Positions 1 through 11,842 are shown, numbered from the stretch's first letter. The stretch: 64,000 nucleotides of DNA from Acanthococcus lagerstroemiae (GCA_031841125.1 CM063108.1:4695683-4759682); one strand, 5' to 3'. Translations and numbers: made by a program. Notes: generated by a model from the letters alone, not told the origin.

Positions 1-1600
1 TTTTGATGAACGCTTCATTTCTCCGAGGGGTTGACCACACTCCCAACTTCGGACATTTGTCTCGATTTTTCAGGCTTGAACGACGATTGTCTGTGAACCT
101 CTTATTTTGTTAATCGAAGTGTTTTGTGGATCTGAGGGGTAAACCCTCACCCTAACCCCAGAAATCTAATTCTCGATTTTCAGCCTCTCAAATTTATTCC
201 TGGTGATTGTTTATTTTTTCAATTGAAATCTTATGTGAGACCGAAGAGTTGACCCCACCCCAGACTTGGAAATTAAAATCTCGATTTTTCAGGCTTAAAA
301 ATCATTTTTTGCTAAACTTATATTTATGTTGGATCAGAGTCTTTTATGGATCCAAGGGGTGGACCCCCACTTACACGCCGAAAATCTACAGGCTTGAAAA
401 ATTGTTTTCCGTAAAACCATAGTTGTTGTATTAAGCCTCCTGTGGACTCGAAGGGTGGTGCCCCCACCCACAAGTCCGAACATTCTAATTCACGAATTTT
501 CGGCCTATAAAAATATTTTTGGTAACCTTTTTATTTTTTCAATTCGTAGATTTTTGGGGGCTGAGGAGTGCACCCCGCTCCCAATTCTGTGAATCTAATT
601 CATGATTTTCCGTCTTGAACAGTACTTTTCCGCGAACCCCTTATTTTGTCGATCTAACTAATTTGTGCATCTAAGGGGTGGACCCCACTCCCAACTCCGA
701 AAATCAAATTCTCGATTTTTCAGACTTAAGAAATAATTCTCCTTGAAACTCTTTTGTTCTGATCGGAAGTGTTTTGTGGACCCGAGGAGTAGAATTCTCA
801 ATTTTTCGGTCTTTAAAAATATTTTTGGAGACCTTTTTATTTTTTCAATTGGGATCTTTCGTGCAGCCGTTTATCTACTTTAAACACTATTTTTCGATAA
901 ATGTGACCGTCCAAATTAAAAGGGCACGTCGGTCCAAAACATTAATTTTACAGGAGACACTTAAAGATTCAAACGGGAATCTCGAGAACGCGATAGCCTA
1001 TAGACGTCCACTCTTGCGCTCTATCACTTTTGCTTTTTCGAGTTCAGAGACTCACAGTGTTAAACAGTACTCTTTGACCTACCAAAATCGAACATAATCT
1101 CAAAGTCGATTTTTTTTTGGACCGAAGTGCCCTTTCAGTATGGACAGTCACAAATTTTTTTTTCCATCTAATTGTTTTGGTGATCCGATGGTGGACACCC
1201 GCCTCAGGCGTTGAAAATTTAATTCTCGATTCTTCAGAATTTAATGCTTATTCTTCGAGTAGTTTTTATTTTCACGATCTGAATCTTTTGTGGACTCGAG
1301 AGGTGACCCCTTTTTTCCCGGTTGTTCGAATTTTGAAACTTATGTTTCATAAACTTGATTATTTGTTTCGATCAGTAGTTTTGTGAAGCCAAGAGATAGA
1401 TTGTCGCCCCAGCTTTGAAAATTTAACTATAGATTTTTCGGATCTGGTTGAACTTTTTATTTTTCCTATTTCATCTTTCATGAGTTGGATGGGTGTCCCC
1501 CACCTCCAACTTCGAAAATCTGTTTCTCAATTTTCGAGACTTTATTGGCGACCCTCTGTGAATTGAAATCTCATGTGGATAAGTAATTGAGCATCCCGGC
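1..1600. repeat. Degenerate tandem satellite, unit about 105-115 bp (block 1)
   Basis: About 13 diverged copies of one unit are visible. Each has a core like TTTTGTGGATC, then a stretch like AGGGGTTGACCCCACCCC, then AATCTAATTCTCGATTTTTC and a T-rich tail. Core copies lie near 124, 230, 340, 427, 549, 660, 770, 850, 1120, 1170, 1285, 1378 and 1470. The array begins before the window. Short ORFs here are by-products of the repeat. The same satellite, in the same orientation, returns at about 4085-4800. Confidence 0.8.
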
Positions 1601-1616
1601 GCAGTGAGTCCAGTAT

Positions 1617-3510
1617 GAAAATCACAGGAAGGGTAAAGGGAGAAGAAGGCGGATTATCCCAGTCAGAAAGGAAGAGGACGCACGCCAGAAACTAAAATCA
1701 GTGCAAGAGGAAATGAAAGTCGAGGAAAATTTTTACGACAGTATGGATCAAGCTTTAAAAAACACGGTTGAAGAGTTTGGAGTGACGAGGGTTAAAGAGA
1801 AAACCAGGGATAAACTTTCAAAATAGACTCTCGAATCAGGAAGAATAACCTTTGGAAAAATAGAAATAAAACACCATTGGACAAACCTGAGCGAACTAAA
1901 ATACAAAAATTGGTGAAGAAAAATGTTAGAGAACATATTAAGAAATATGATTAGGAAAAAATTCAAGATATTTTGGAAGAAAGTTGGTCCACCAAAAAAG
2001 TTAGGCTCGAACTCGATGGCGGGAGAGACGTTATGCTGAAGCTAAAAGATCAGACAGGAAAAGTGACTCAGAATCAAGAACAAATTCTAGAGGCAGCAAC
2101 AATTTTTTACGAGGACTTATACCGCGAGCAAAACGAGCTCATGAAAATAGCAAAAACTGGAGGGTGAAAGGAGGAAGAAATCCCGGAAATAATGGAGAGA
2201 GAAGTGGAATACGTACTAAATATGTAGACTGAAAAATGACATAGCCCCAGGACCGGATGGAATTACGAACGAAATGCTGAAAAGGTTTGGCGATCAGAGA
2301 GTGCCACACCAGATTAAAATATTTAACAAAATCAGAATTATGAAAACATGTCCAAAACAGTGGAACTTGGCGAACATCTTTAAAGCATGTATGGCAGTCT
2401 TAAAAAGACGTATGTATAACCATCTGGATTCAAATCATCAGGGGAGTGAACAGGCGAGATTCAGAAAAGGCTTCTCAACTGTAAAGAATATTTTCGTTGT
2501 GAGCCAAATTATTGAAAAAACACACGAATATGATGTAGAAATTGAAATATTTTGCATAGGCTTTCATGAGGCAGTTGATTCAGTGGATCATAAGTATATG
2601 TTAAAAGCACTGGAAAATAAGGGAATTGAAAGTGGGTTTATTAAAGTCATATACAGAATTACTATGCAAATTCGAGTGCAAGAGCTAGCCTTAAAAGCAA
2701 AGGGAGGGAATTCAAAATTAGGAGCGGAGTTCAACAAGGGGATACCTTGTAGCCAAACCTCTTCAACTGCATTTTGGAAGATGTATTTCGCAATCTGAAG
2801 TGGAAAAGAAGGGGACTAAAAATAAATGGAGAATTTCTAAGTAATTTAAGGTACGCAAACTATATTATCTTATTTACAGAAAATAGTAAGGAGTTGAAGA
2901 AAATGGCAGAAAAGCTATTGAGGGAATGCAAAAAAGCTGGCCTCAAACTGAATGGTAGCAAATCAAAAATAATCGGAAGAGTGGAAAGAAAAAATTTAAT
3001 AATCGATGGGCAAGAGATAGAAGAGGTAACAGAATCGAATATCTGTGGGACAGATTATTAGTTTCGATGAAAGAGATAAAGGAATTATGAGGCGTATTAA
3101 AAAGGGGTGGAACAACCTCTGGGCATTAAAATGTATTTTTTGCCGGAATTCTAACACCTTCCTCAAAATGGAAACACTAAATAGCTGAACGGTACCAGCC
3201 CTCAAGTATGGAGTATAAACCTGGTCCCTTACAGGAGACAAATCGTGAAGCTACAAATTACGTTCAGATCTATGTTGAGGAAACTTCTAGGACTGCGATG
3301 GGTAGACAAAATCTCAAATGGAAAACTGTACGAAATGGCTGGAGGCGAGGATATAGGATATAATGTCGAACAATTTAAGTGGAAATATGTGGGGCATCTG
3401 GCGAGGGCAGATAGCAACAAATAGGGAGTAAAAGTACTCAACTATGGATACGCTGCAAAGAAAAAGAACGATAGGTAGGCCAGTAACTTGAAAACCTGCT
3501 GAAATCAACT
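1617..3510 (+). mobile_element. Dead non-LTR retrotransposon (LINE), endonuclease-reverse transcriptase type, RT and C-terminal part
   Basis: Broken reading frames spell pieces of a LINE reverse transcriptase in the right order. A motif reading NDIAPGPDGITNEML lies near 2235-2280. The catalytic-region remnant FHEAVDSVDHKY lies near 2565-2595, and a thumb-like stretch with LKINGEFLSNLRYANYIILF near 2817-2875. A C-terminal tail resembling the 'LKW.WAGH.AR' region of insect endonuclease-reverse transcriptases lies near 3370-3410. The usual YADD box has decayed to YANY, and there are frameshifts near 2790 and several stops, so it cannot make active enzyme. The 5' endonuclease part is missing. The clade is uncertain (RTE-like is a guess). 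It sits between two blocks of the same satellite, which suggests insertion into the array. Both ends are approximate. Confidence 0.8.
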
Positions 3511-4084
3511 ACTCCTTTGCAATGCATTATGGTTTCAAACACAAATATTTATTTTCTGAATGAGGCCTCGGTTTCATTACACGGGGCATCCAGAAGATGC
3601 TACTTACATCTGAAGGTTCTTTGGTACACTGTGGGCCTCCTAATTTCGTCACAGTGCATCAGTGCATAAATCTTTATGTTTGTACTGTATTACAAAGCAC
3701 ATACATGTATTTTTTACAGTCTACTCAATGAAAGTGGACCTATCACCTTGAGCCTCTTCCAGGGGCGGATAAGTCATAGGGCGATTCGGGCAAATGCCCG
3801 GTGCGCCGCCGCCTGCATTTATAAAATACTTACAAAAATGAAAGAAGCGTATGTTGCGACGACAATCGAAAAGCGTGCGGCGGCGATGATCAATTTAGAG
3901 AGAAATAATGAGATTGAAAAATTTTAATGGGCAGACACATTTTGCGCCGTTTGTCGACCAAACGTGTGTGTGTGTGAGTACCTCCGCCCATTTTTGGGCA
4001 TACGCCTGCACGTAGCTTTTCCATTTTTTTTTAATCCTGCGCTTATCTTTGCCACCCAGGGCCCCAGTTCTCGGACGAGAACGT
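3511..4084. other. Unassigned sequence with one hAT-like terminus
   Basis: No gene is supported. A sequence starting CAGGGGCGGATAAG near 3761 looks like the end of a hAT-superfamily element, and the 83-residue frame over it is probably transposon sequence. A short TG microsatellite lies near 3964-3976. No partner terminus with a matching target duplication was found. Confidence 0.4.
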
Positions 4085-4800
4085 GGAACTGAAAGACGGA
4101 AGCTATTGTGGATTTGAGGGGTGAAGCCCGCCCTGAACTCTGGAAATCTAATTCTCGATTCTTCAAATTTCTGAATTCTTTTACGTAAACCTCCCCTTTT
4201 TTCAACTGCTACATTTTGTACACTGGAAACGTGGACTCGCGCCCCCAACACCAAAAGAGTATACTTTCGAGTTTTTGTAGGTGAACTTTTTTTTTCTTGA
4301 TTGAAATAATTTGTGATTCCGAGGGGTTGACCGCACCCCAACTCCGATAGTCAGATTCTTGATTGTAGATGTTGAAAAACAATTTTCCATAAGCCCCTTA
4401 TTTTTAATCGAGATCTTTTGTGGATCAAGGAATAACTCTCCCACCTACGACGAAAATCTAAAACTCGATTTTCCGGCTTCTCAATGTTATTCTTGGTGAA
4501 CGTCTTACTTTTTCAATTCAAATAATACATTAACCCTCTTCTAATAATTTACGTTTGTTTTAATAATAGTTAGATTATAGCAGCAAAAGGCAATAACACT
4601 CTCAGTAAATAAAAATAATAATATAATATTGTGGACCCGATGGATTGTCTCCACCCCAATTCCGCAAATCTAATTCTCGATCTTTCAGCCTCTCAAGATT
4701 ATTCATGGTTAACTTATTTCGATTCAGATCTATTGTGGATCCGTTGGGTTGACCCCGACCCCAACTTCGGAAATTGAATTCTTCATTTAGGCTATATTGT
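4085..4800. repeat. Degenerate tandem satellite of about 110 bp (block 2)
   Basis: This is the same unit and orientation as the block at 1-1600. Clear copies include GTGGATTTGAGGGGTGAAGCC near 4112, GATTCCGAGGGGTTGACC near 4315, and GTGGATCCGTTGGGTTGACC near 4735. Unrelated AT-rich sequence interrupts it at about 4500-4625. Confidence 0.7.
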
Positions 4801-5261
4801 TTTTCAAATGTAAAGTAGATAAACTCACTTCTGAATAATATTAATACATTTGTTATGACATAAACTGTCATATTTAAAATCCATAATTAGAACTGTGCAG
4901 GTAGAAAAATGAAGTTTTACTTGATTTCTTTAGCCTTTGTTTAACATTTCCAATGTGTCTCCCTTGAAACAGTAAACTTGATGTGAAGTCGAAAAAATAC
5001 ATGTTTTGATTAAAACTGCTTTTTTCTCTCGGACAGTATGAGAACATCTATCTCTATGTATCAACGACTTTACCTGCAGTGGACACTTCTAAATTTGAAA
5101 TAGTTACAGTATATGCATATACTGTAGTTTGATATTTACATAAGGTGTATCTCTGTGTAATGATAATAGGTGCATCCTCATAGAGGTTAACTTTTTTTCC
5201 TATATACATAAAATAAATTCTGTGTTTCTATAGTGCAAATTAACCTATATTTCATTAACTC
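4801..5261. other. AT-rich spacer, nothing recognised
   Basis: No coding frame, RNA gene or repeat structure was recognised here. A short palindrome-like stretch (ATATGCATAT) lies near 5111. The block may be the body of the Helitron-like element whose 3' end follows, but no 5' end was found. Confidence 0.3.
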
Positions 5262-5304
5262 CGGGGGTGGGCCCGCGAAGCGGGCAGGGGGCGGAGCCCC
5301 CTAG
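5262..5304 (+). mobile_element. Helitron-like 3' terminus
   Basis: A perfect hairpin GCCCGCGAAGCGGGC (5271-5285) is followed by a second GC-rich hairpin (5287-5301), then CTAG at 5301-5304 and a T at 5305. Helitron 3' ends are known for a short GC-rich hairpin just before a CTRR end, inserted in front of a T, and this fits. No helicase or Rep coding sequence is visible, so it would be non-autonomous. The 5' end (expected to start TC) was not located. Confidence 0.55.
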
Positions 5305-6713
5305 TAATAAATATAAAAAAATTTTGTTTCCTATCTTTTGCCAGGGGAGGCAAATGCTCCTGTATATCCGGGACGTCAAAATCTCTAGCGTCAGGGCTGC
5401 CTACAGAGCGATTCCGATTCCTCATCTCTTTGGATCAGGCCCTCTCCTTGCGAATCGCTTCACAGTACATCGTGGGCACGTATGGTTGGATAGGTGTAGA
5501 TGAGGGAACAATAAGAACCAAGAACAATTCGGGGACGAATCGCAATTATGTCGAAAGTTCGCACATAAGGACCACTTACACCCAACACATAAGTCCACAT
5601 TTTCGGCCAATGCTTTTTCAAATACCCATTGATGATAGATTGTGGTGTGCATATTCGAGAACAGATGAGAACAAATGAGAACAAAAAGAGAACAAACAGT
5701 AGTGGGCAAAAAATCATATTTACCCGAAAACATAGGACTTGAAGGGCACTTAAGCCCCCCCCCCCCCGGATTTCTACTGACTTCAAATGCACAGTGATGA
5801 CGGATTGTGGTGCGTAGATTCGAGAAAAAATTAGAACAAATAGAGAACAAATTTTAGTGTCTGAAAAACGGCCAATATGTGGGAAATTCGCGCATTAGGG
5901 CCACCTACCACCACCACATAAGTTCATATTGTTGGCCAATGCTTTGCGGCGGCAAATTATAGGGTGTAGATGAGAGTACAAATTAGAACAAATAGAGAAC
6001 AAATTATAGTTGGCAAAAAATCACATGTACATGGGAACATAGGACTTAAGAGCCGCTTAATATCACTCCCTGAATTACGATTGACTTGATATACACATTG
6101 ATGATGGATTGTGGTGTGTAGATTCGAAAATAAATTGGAACAAATAAAGAACCAATTGTAGTGCGCAAAAAATCACATTTACATGGAAACTTAAGATTTA
6201 AGGGCCACTTAAGCCCACCCCTGAATTTTTTATTGACTTCAAATGCACATTGATGATGGTTCGAGAACAAATCAGAACAAACAGAGAAGAAATTCGTAGT
6301 GCCTGAAAAATGACCAGTATGTGGGAAACTCGTGCATTAGGCCCACCTACCCCCACCACATATGTTCATATTGTCGGCCAATGCTTTTTGGCGACGACGG
6401 ATTTTAGTGTGTAGATGAGAGTACATATTAGAACAAATAGAGAACAAATTGTAGTGGGCAGAATATCACATTTACCTGGAAACTTAGGACTTAAGGGCCA
6501 CCTAAGCCCACCTCCTGAATTTCAATTGACTTCAAATACACATTGATGATGGATTGTGGTGTGTAGATTCGAGAAGAAATCAGAACAAATAGAAACAAAT
6601 TTTAGTGCCCGAGAAATCGTCATTATTTGGGAAATTCGCGCATAAGGGCCAGTTACCCCCACCACATAAGTTCATATTGTCGCAATGTAGCGACGGATTT
6701 TTGTTTGTACATG

Positions 6714-8692
6714 CATGGGCGTCGCTGAGGGGGTATACGGGTAATTTCTACCTCCCCCCCCCAGAAAATTTAGGGGGTAGAAATGATCAAAATTACCCCC
6801 TCCCCCGTCAAATTCAAAGGCCAATAATTATATTTATAGGTACCTGCAGGTATCAAAAATTTGTAAACAAATTAGTGTCGTGTGATACCGCAATTAATAG
6901 TACCGTGATAGAGCTAAATATACTTCTTCGTCTATAATACTACATTTTCAGGGGGGGGGGCCGAATTTTATTGCATAAGATACATGAGCCCGATAAGGCC
7001 TGGATCCACAATATAAGGCCCAATGTACCGATTTTGACTGCTGTGTTTTAGACTGCATTAAAACGTACAGCAAAGTTGTTCCTTCATGATATAGCAACAC
7101 TGTCCAATCGTTTTTATCAAGATATTAATCCACTGGTGGTGCGAGATATGCCAGTTGATGATTTTCCAATAATGTAAAAAGTGCTCCGATATGTTTTTTG
7201 TGTAACTTGGAGGATTTACGAGTATTATGTTAAGTCAAATGGAATCTATCCAGAAATCAAACATTGGATAGTTGTTGTAGTGGTAGTTGGTTAACGATCG
7301 ACGCCAGAAAAGTGAAATTTGAGCAATTTAGAACTGAGGTACGCGATACTCACGAAAAATAATGTTATGTAACCTAATAAGGCCCAGCCTGGGAAGATCA
7401 ATTGATTATCATTTCAGGTATAACTTACTCATAAATTTCTAGTTGAACCACGCTTAACTTTTTATTTATCGAATTTCAGGTCAGGCTTATTAGGTATTAG
7501 GTTGGGTCGTATTAGGTTATAGGCCCAGCCTTCGTTGGTGCGCTGGACTTATCAAGTTTTGAAAAAGGGGTATTTTTATTAGAAGATCTGAGGAACGTGG
7601 AGCAGTCTAGAAAAATTTCAAGCTAGCCAATTTTTAAATATTGCAATCGACGACTATAACACAAAAAAGGAAAAACATGAAATCACTTACATGAAAGTCT
7701 GGAGAGCCAAGACCTTAAATTAGGGCCTTATTGAGCTCACCTACCTTAATACGCGCATGATGTTCACGTCTCACACGACTCACATGAGCATGTCATAGAT
7801 GCGAAGACTCTTGTAAGCTGATATTTCGATTTATCGTAATTATCAGGGCTGCAGTTTTTACGCACAAAATATAACGAAATATGCGCATATTTTATGCATT
7901 GAATTCAGTCTAAATAATATACCGAAAATATGCGCCAAAATTGTAAAATATGTGTAAATATGTAAATACAATATGGGTATTGGGTAACAAACTATATCGT
8001 TTCAAAAGAAAAATTGAGTTGGCTACACTGCGGCAATTTTTATCATATTTTAAAATGATCCAGCAAAGTATCTCCTTAAGAGTCCAATCTTCTTTTAATC
8101 GGAGATGCACCCAGGAGATAATGCACCTATTCGTAATTTCTTTATGATTGTTGAATGTGATGCGGGCAAGAGAAAGGTTATCTCACTTGCAAAAGAACAT
8201 ATTTTTCTAAAAGCTTTTCTACTGATTCATTGACCATTAAGTCTTCACAATTTTTTTTGGAGTCGGACATCATTCTCAACACTTTTTTTTTGGAGGGGGG
8301 GGGGGGGGGGAGGAATTCAAAAATAAGCAGAATTGGTGCAAAATATACGGCAAATGCCAAAATATGTGAAATATGCAGGATTAAGTGCTGCTCATTTGAC
8401 TTAGTTTTTTGAAACTTATACCTATACGCCATAGATAAAAATATGCATTCGCATAAAAATTGCAGCCCTGGTCATTATAATAGAATTTTCCTATTCTAAA
8501 TTCTTTGTTTCTCTTTCATGATATAATTTGCTGATTCTTAAATTTTTAAATGACCATAACTGAAAATAAATTACAAATGACTGTTAGACACTTTGATCCC
8601 CCCCCCACCGAAAAATCTACGAACGTCGATGAATGTAGGTGAACACTACTGAAAAAATTACCCCCTTATAAATTTTTCCAGGGACGCCCATG
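6714..8692. mobile_element. hAT-type DNA transposon, non-autonomous, inside the 150-bp satellite
   Basis: The ends form a 14-base inverted repeat with one mismatch: CATGGGCGTCGCTG on the left, and the complement of CAGGGACGCCCATG on the right. They are flanked by TGTACATG (6706-6713) and TGTAGATG (8693-8700), an 8-bp target duplication with one difference. The size of the duplication is typical of hAT. The satellite unit resumes in register after the right end, which confirms an insertion. No transposase is recognised inside. A smaller hAT element is nested at 7844-8470. Confidence 0.75.
7844..8470. mobile_element. Nested hAT-type element (627 bp)
   Basis: Terminal inverted repeats read CAGGGCTGCAGTTTTTACGC on the left and CAGGGCTGCAATTTTTATGC on the right (as complement). 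The flanks GTAATTAT (7836-7843) and GTCATTAT (8471-8478) are an 8-bp target duplication with one difference. The interior is AT-rich with repeated AAATATGC-like words near both ends and a G-run at 8297-8310. No transposase is recognised, so this is a MITE or deletion derivative. It lies inside the element at 6714-8692 and is therefore the younger insertion. Confidence 0.8.
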
Positions 8693-9709
8693 TGTAGATG
8701 AAAGTACAAATTAGAACAAATAGAGAACAAATTTTAGTGCCCGAAAAATCGCCATCATATGGAAAATTCGCGCATTAGGGCCACCTACCCCCACCACATA
8801 AATTCATATTGTGGGCCGATGCTTTGAGGCGACGGATTTTAGTGTGTAGATGAGCGAACAAATTAAAATGAGTAGAGAACCAATTGCAGTCGGTAGCAAA
8901 TCGTATTTGTGTGGAAAATTCATATATAAGTGTCACGTACCCCCATCCCCTAGTTCAAATAGTCGGCAAATGTATGATTTTGAGAGTCCGAGGTGCGGGG
9001 TAGAGAGCAAACTAGAACGTATGTAGAACAAATTGCAGAGTGCAACAAATCGTATTCATATGGAATCTTAAGAGTTAAGGATCACCAAGTCACCTACCTC
9101 CGCCCCTGAGCTCGAATAGTCGGCAAATGCAGAGTGGTGATGGACGCAGGTGTGTAGATGAGAGAAGGAATTAGAACGAATGTAGAACAAATTTTAGTGT
9201 GCCGCAAATAGTATTCATGTGGGCTTATAGCTATTACTTGTTCCTGTCACTCTTTTTGGTGGCTGTAAATAGGGTGGGTGGCAGAACAAATTCTGAAAAC
9301 TGGGGAACAAATTAGAACAAATTAAGAACCAATGTCGAGACTTGTTACAATCCCGAATTCGAATGTCAGGGGCTAGCATGTTGCCAGCCCCTCAAACTAA
9401 GTTGCTAATTTTTGGGGGTGGGGGTAAGAACACATTCTAAACATGGCTGAACCAATTAGAACGAATGAAGAACAAATTATTGACAATATTTTTTCCCTCA
9501 TATCCACAATGAGGGGGCTGGCAACATGCACCTACTTTATTGCAAAACCAGTAGGTATATACGAACAATATTGTTGACGGGGAAGAAAAAAGAAAAGAAA
9601 AAAGAGTATATTTAAACGACACATAAATGAAACCATAAACTCCTCAACCACGGACACGAACAAACAGGAAGAACACTATTCTCCTGCAGCGCACCCAAAA
9701 TTTAGAGTT

Positions 9710-10555
9710 TAGAGTATTTAGGCATACACGAACGAAAATTTGGCTTATACAAACGTATACAAACGATCTACAAACGAATACCTACACAAAGTTTCAGCCC
9801 CGTACCTCAAATGGGGCGGGGGTGCACTTTCTGCCCTCTAACGGTTTTTCGATTTAGCGGGGATAGAGATGTATACAAACAAAAATGTGGGATATACAAA
9901 CGTAAATAAACGATCTACAAACGAATACACAAAGTTTCAGTTACCTACCTCAAATGGGGGATACACTTTCCCTGTACCCCCCCCCCCTCCAACGTTTTGT
10001 TAATATAGCGGGACGAGGGGATGTATACAAACGAAACTTCGGGAACGTATACAAATCATATGCAAACAAATACAAAAGTTTCAGCACTGTATCTTAAATA
10101 TTGGAAATAAGTGTAGACCATTTCCCTGTACCCCAAGGTTTTTTCGATGTAGCGGGGGAGGGGGATGTATACAAACGAAAATTTGGGCTATACAAACGTA
10201 TACAAACGATATACCAACGAATACAAAAGTTTCAGCCCCGTACCTCAAATGGGGGGGTATACCATTTCCCTGTACCCCCCCAACGTTTTTTCAATGTAGC
10301 GGGGGAGGGGGATGTATACAAACGAAAATTTGGGCTATACAAACGTATACAAACGATATACAAACGAATACAAAAGTTTCAGCCCCGTACCTCAAATGGG
10401 GGGGTATACCATTTCCCTGTACCCCCCCAACGTTTTTTCAATATAGCGGGGGAGGGGGATGTATACAAACGAAAATTTGGGCTATACAAACGTATACAAA
10501 CGATATACAAACGAATACAAAAGTTTCAGCCCCGTACCTCAAATGGGGGGGTACA
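9710..10555. repeat. Tandem repeat, 147-bp unit, about six copies
   Basis: Copies contain the run TACAAACGTATACAAACGAT and a G-rich tail (AGCGGGGGAGGGGGATG). The last three copies are nearly identical and exactly 147 bases apart (GATG at 10164, 10311 and 10458). Copies at 9710-10100 are more diverged and of less regular length. Because 147 is a multiple of three, one frame stays open across the array and yields a 49-residue repeat. I regard this as a consequence of the unit length and not as a gene. The array follows the 150-bp satellite and may be a derived branch of it. Confidence 0.85.
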
Positions 10556-11288
10556 GCGAAATGCACCTGAAACTAAATGGTCATTGACAAGATCGTCGAT
10601 ATTCCCCGTTAAAAATAATTCCATTCTACTCGAAATCGGCGAATATCATTTTTTAATACTGTCAACTCAGGGAAACGATGAATTAGGCTGGTCTACGATG
10701 ACACTCATCACGGCTGTAGCAAGAACTTGGTTTAGCTCACTCGACAAAGGTATACCAAAAGTTGGGTTTCAAACCTTCTTCACGTACTGGATGTTACTTC
10801 TTTTAAGCAGGCCCGTAGCCAGAGGGGTGCTACGTGCCGGAGCCCCCCCGGCAAAATTTCGTAGCTGAAAATAACGAATTCCTCATACTTTTCTCGGTAG
10901 TTTTGTTCAAACTTTTCTTTCCACTACATTTTAATGTTTATAAGCTTGGCAACACTGATTTTGCTTTGTAAGATAGATGAATCGTGTATTTGTCGGTCTT
11001 TATATGTGACGTATCACTAGATAAAAGGCCTTAGTGTTAGTATCCAACCAGCAGTTTCAGACACACAGGCCTTTTTCTTGTGTCACATTACAATTCACAA
11101 ACACAGTGGTAGACTCGCGATCCAGTTCACATTGAATATCGATGGCTAACTGATAACTTGATAAAAGTCCACAGAAATATAATTTTTTTACTTCCAAAAA
11201 TTCGAAAATTTGATCGTTATAAAAATGTTAATATTTTTTTCACGCGATATATTATTCAATTTTTTTTTTTCAATGTGTTGTGGGTAAA

Positions 11289-11418
11289 GGCACCAGCACA
11301 CCGGCGCGTTTTACTACGCGATCTACAGAGACCGCGGATCGCACGCGGGCGCAATCAGATATGCCGTGGCATATTTGACCACGCGCGGTCTCCGAGAACA
11401 CGTCGGTGTGCTGGGGCC
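11289..11418. mobile_element. Short GC-rich palindromic MITE (130 bp)
   Basis: The block starts GGCACCAGCACACCGGCG and ends with the complement of GGCCCCAGCACACCGACG. Much of the inside also pairs, for example AGACCGCG near 11329 with CGCGGTCT near 11384. It is far richer in G and C than its surroundings, which are poly-T. A target duplication is not evident. It could fold as a single hairpin when transcribed. Confidence 0.6.
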
Positions 11419-11464
11419 TCAAGTTAAATCACCAGGTTTTATTATTTTGAGACCAAATTCAATC

Positions 11465-11732
11465 AGTGGTGTAGCCCGAATTTTCCCAAGGAGAGAGGGT
11501 GGGGCAAAGTAAGATTTTCAAGGAAGAAAAAGTCGAAAATGGAGGTATTTTCTAAAACTCGCTGATATTCGAGGACCATTTTATGAAAATGAAGGTAAAA
11601 TTGCTGTTCGAGCGAAAATTAGAAAAAAAAGAACGTGTTTTAAAGGCGAAAAATTCCTCATTTTGCATATTTTACATTTCAACTTCAGGTGCCCTGGGGG
11701 GATTAGCCCCCTTCCTTTGGCTACACCATTGC
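11465..11732. mobile_element. hAT-like segment related to the MITE at 28361-28516
   Basis: The left end reads CAGTGGTGTAGCC and the right end, as complement, CAATGGTGTAGCC. The interior (TTTTCAAGGAAGAAAAAGTCG near 11515) matches the interior of the 28361-28516 element (TTTTCAAGGGAGAAAAAGTCG), so the two belong to one family. No target duplication was found, unlike at the second copy. Confidence 0.5.
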
Positions 11733-11842
11733 CTCGTAGAAATCTTCACATTATATACTATGTGTATCCTCAAGCTCCCCGCCCCCTGGAAAACAGTCAG
11801 CAACCCCTATCGCAAATTGCTGGCTACTGGCCTGCTTTTAGG

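Larger units (their letters stand above)
5450..9480. repeat. Tandem satellite of about 150 bp, interrupted by a hAT insertion
   Basis: A unit with the marker ATTAGAACAAATAGAGAAC recurs near 5832, 5981, 6134, 6263, 6430 and 6580. After the insertion at 6714-8692 it recurs near 8709, 8862, 9012, 9171, 9310 and 9450. Spacing is 129-167 bases, mostly about 150. Alternate units resemble each other more than direct neighbours (one carries GGCCACCTACCCCCACCACA, the other GGGCCACTTAAGCCCACC), so the higher-order unit may be about 300 bp. No gene lies in it. Confidence 0.75.
10808..11834. mobile_element. hAT-type element (1,027 bp) with 8-bp target duplication
   Basis: The left end reads CAGGCCCGTAGCCAG and the right end, as complement, CAGGCCAGTAGCCAG. 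Flanks are CTTTTAAG (10800-10807) and CTTTTAGG (11835-11842), an 8-bp duplication with one difference. The interior carries two further structures, a 130-bp GC-rich palindrome at 11289-11418 and a hAT-like segment at 11465-11732. No transposase frame is recognised. Confidence 0.75.

Noticed and set aside
3895..4444. Overlapping - strand ORFs over the satellite and its flank
   Set aside because: They read the complement of the 110-bp satellite and hAT-like sequence; no protein-like pattern.
10101..10868. 255-residue ORF with 49-residue repeats
   Set aside because: It is a tandem satellite with a 147-base unit that happens to be divisible by three; the frame runs on into hAT terminal sequence and shows no domain.
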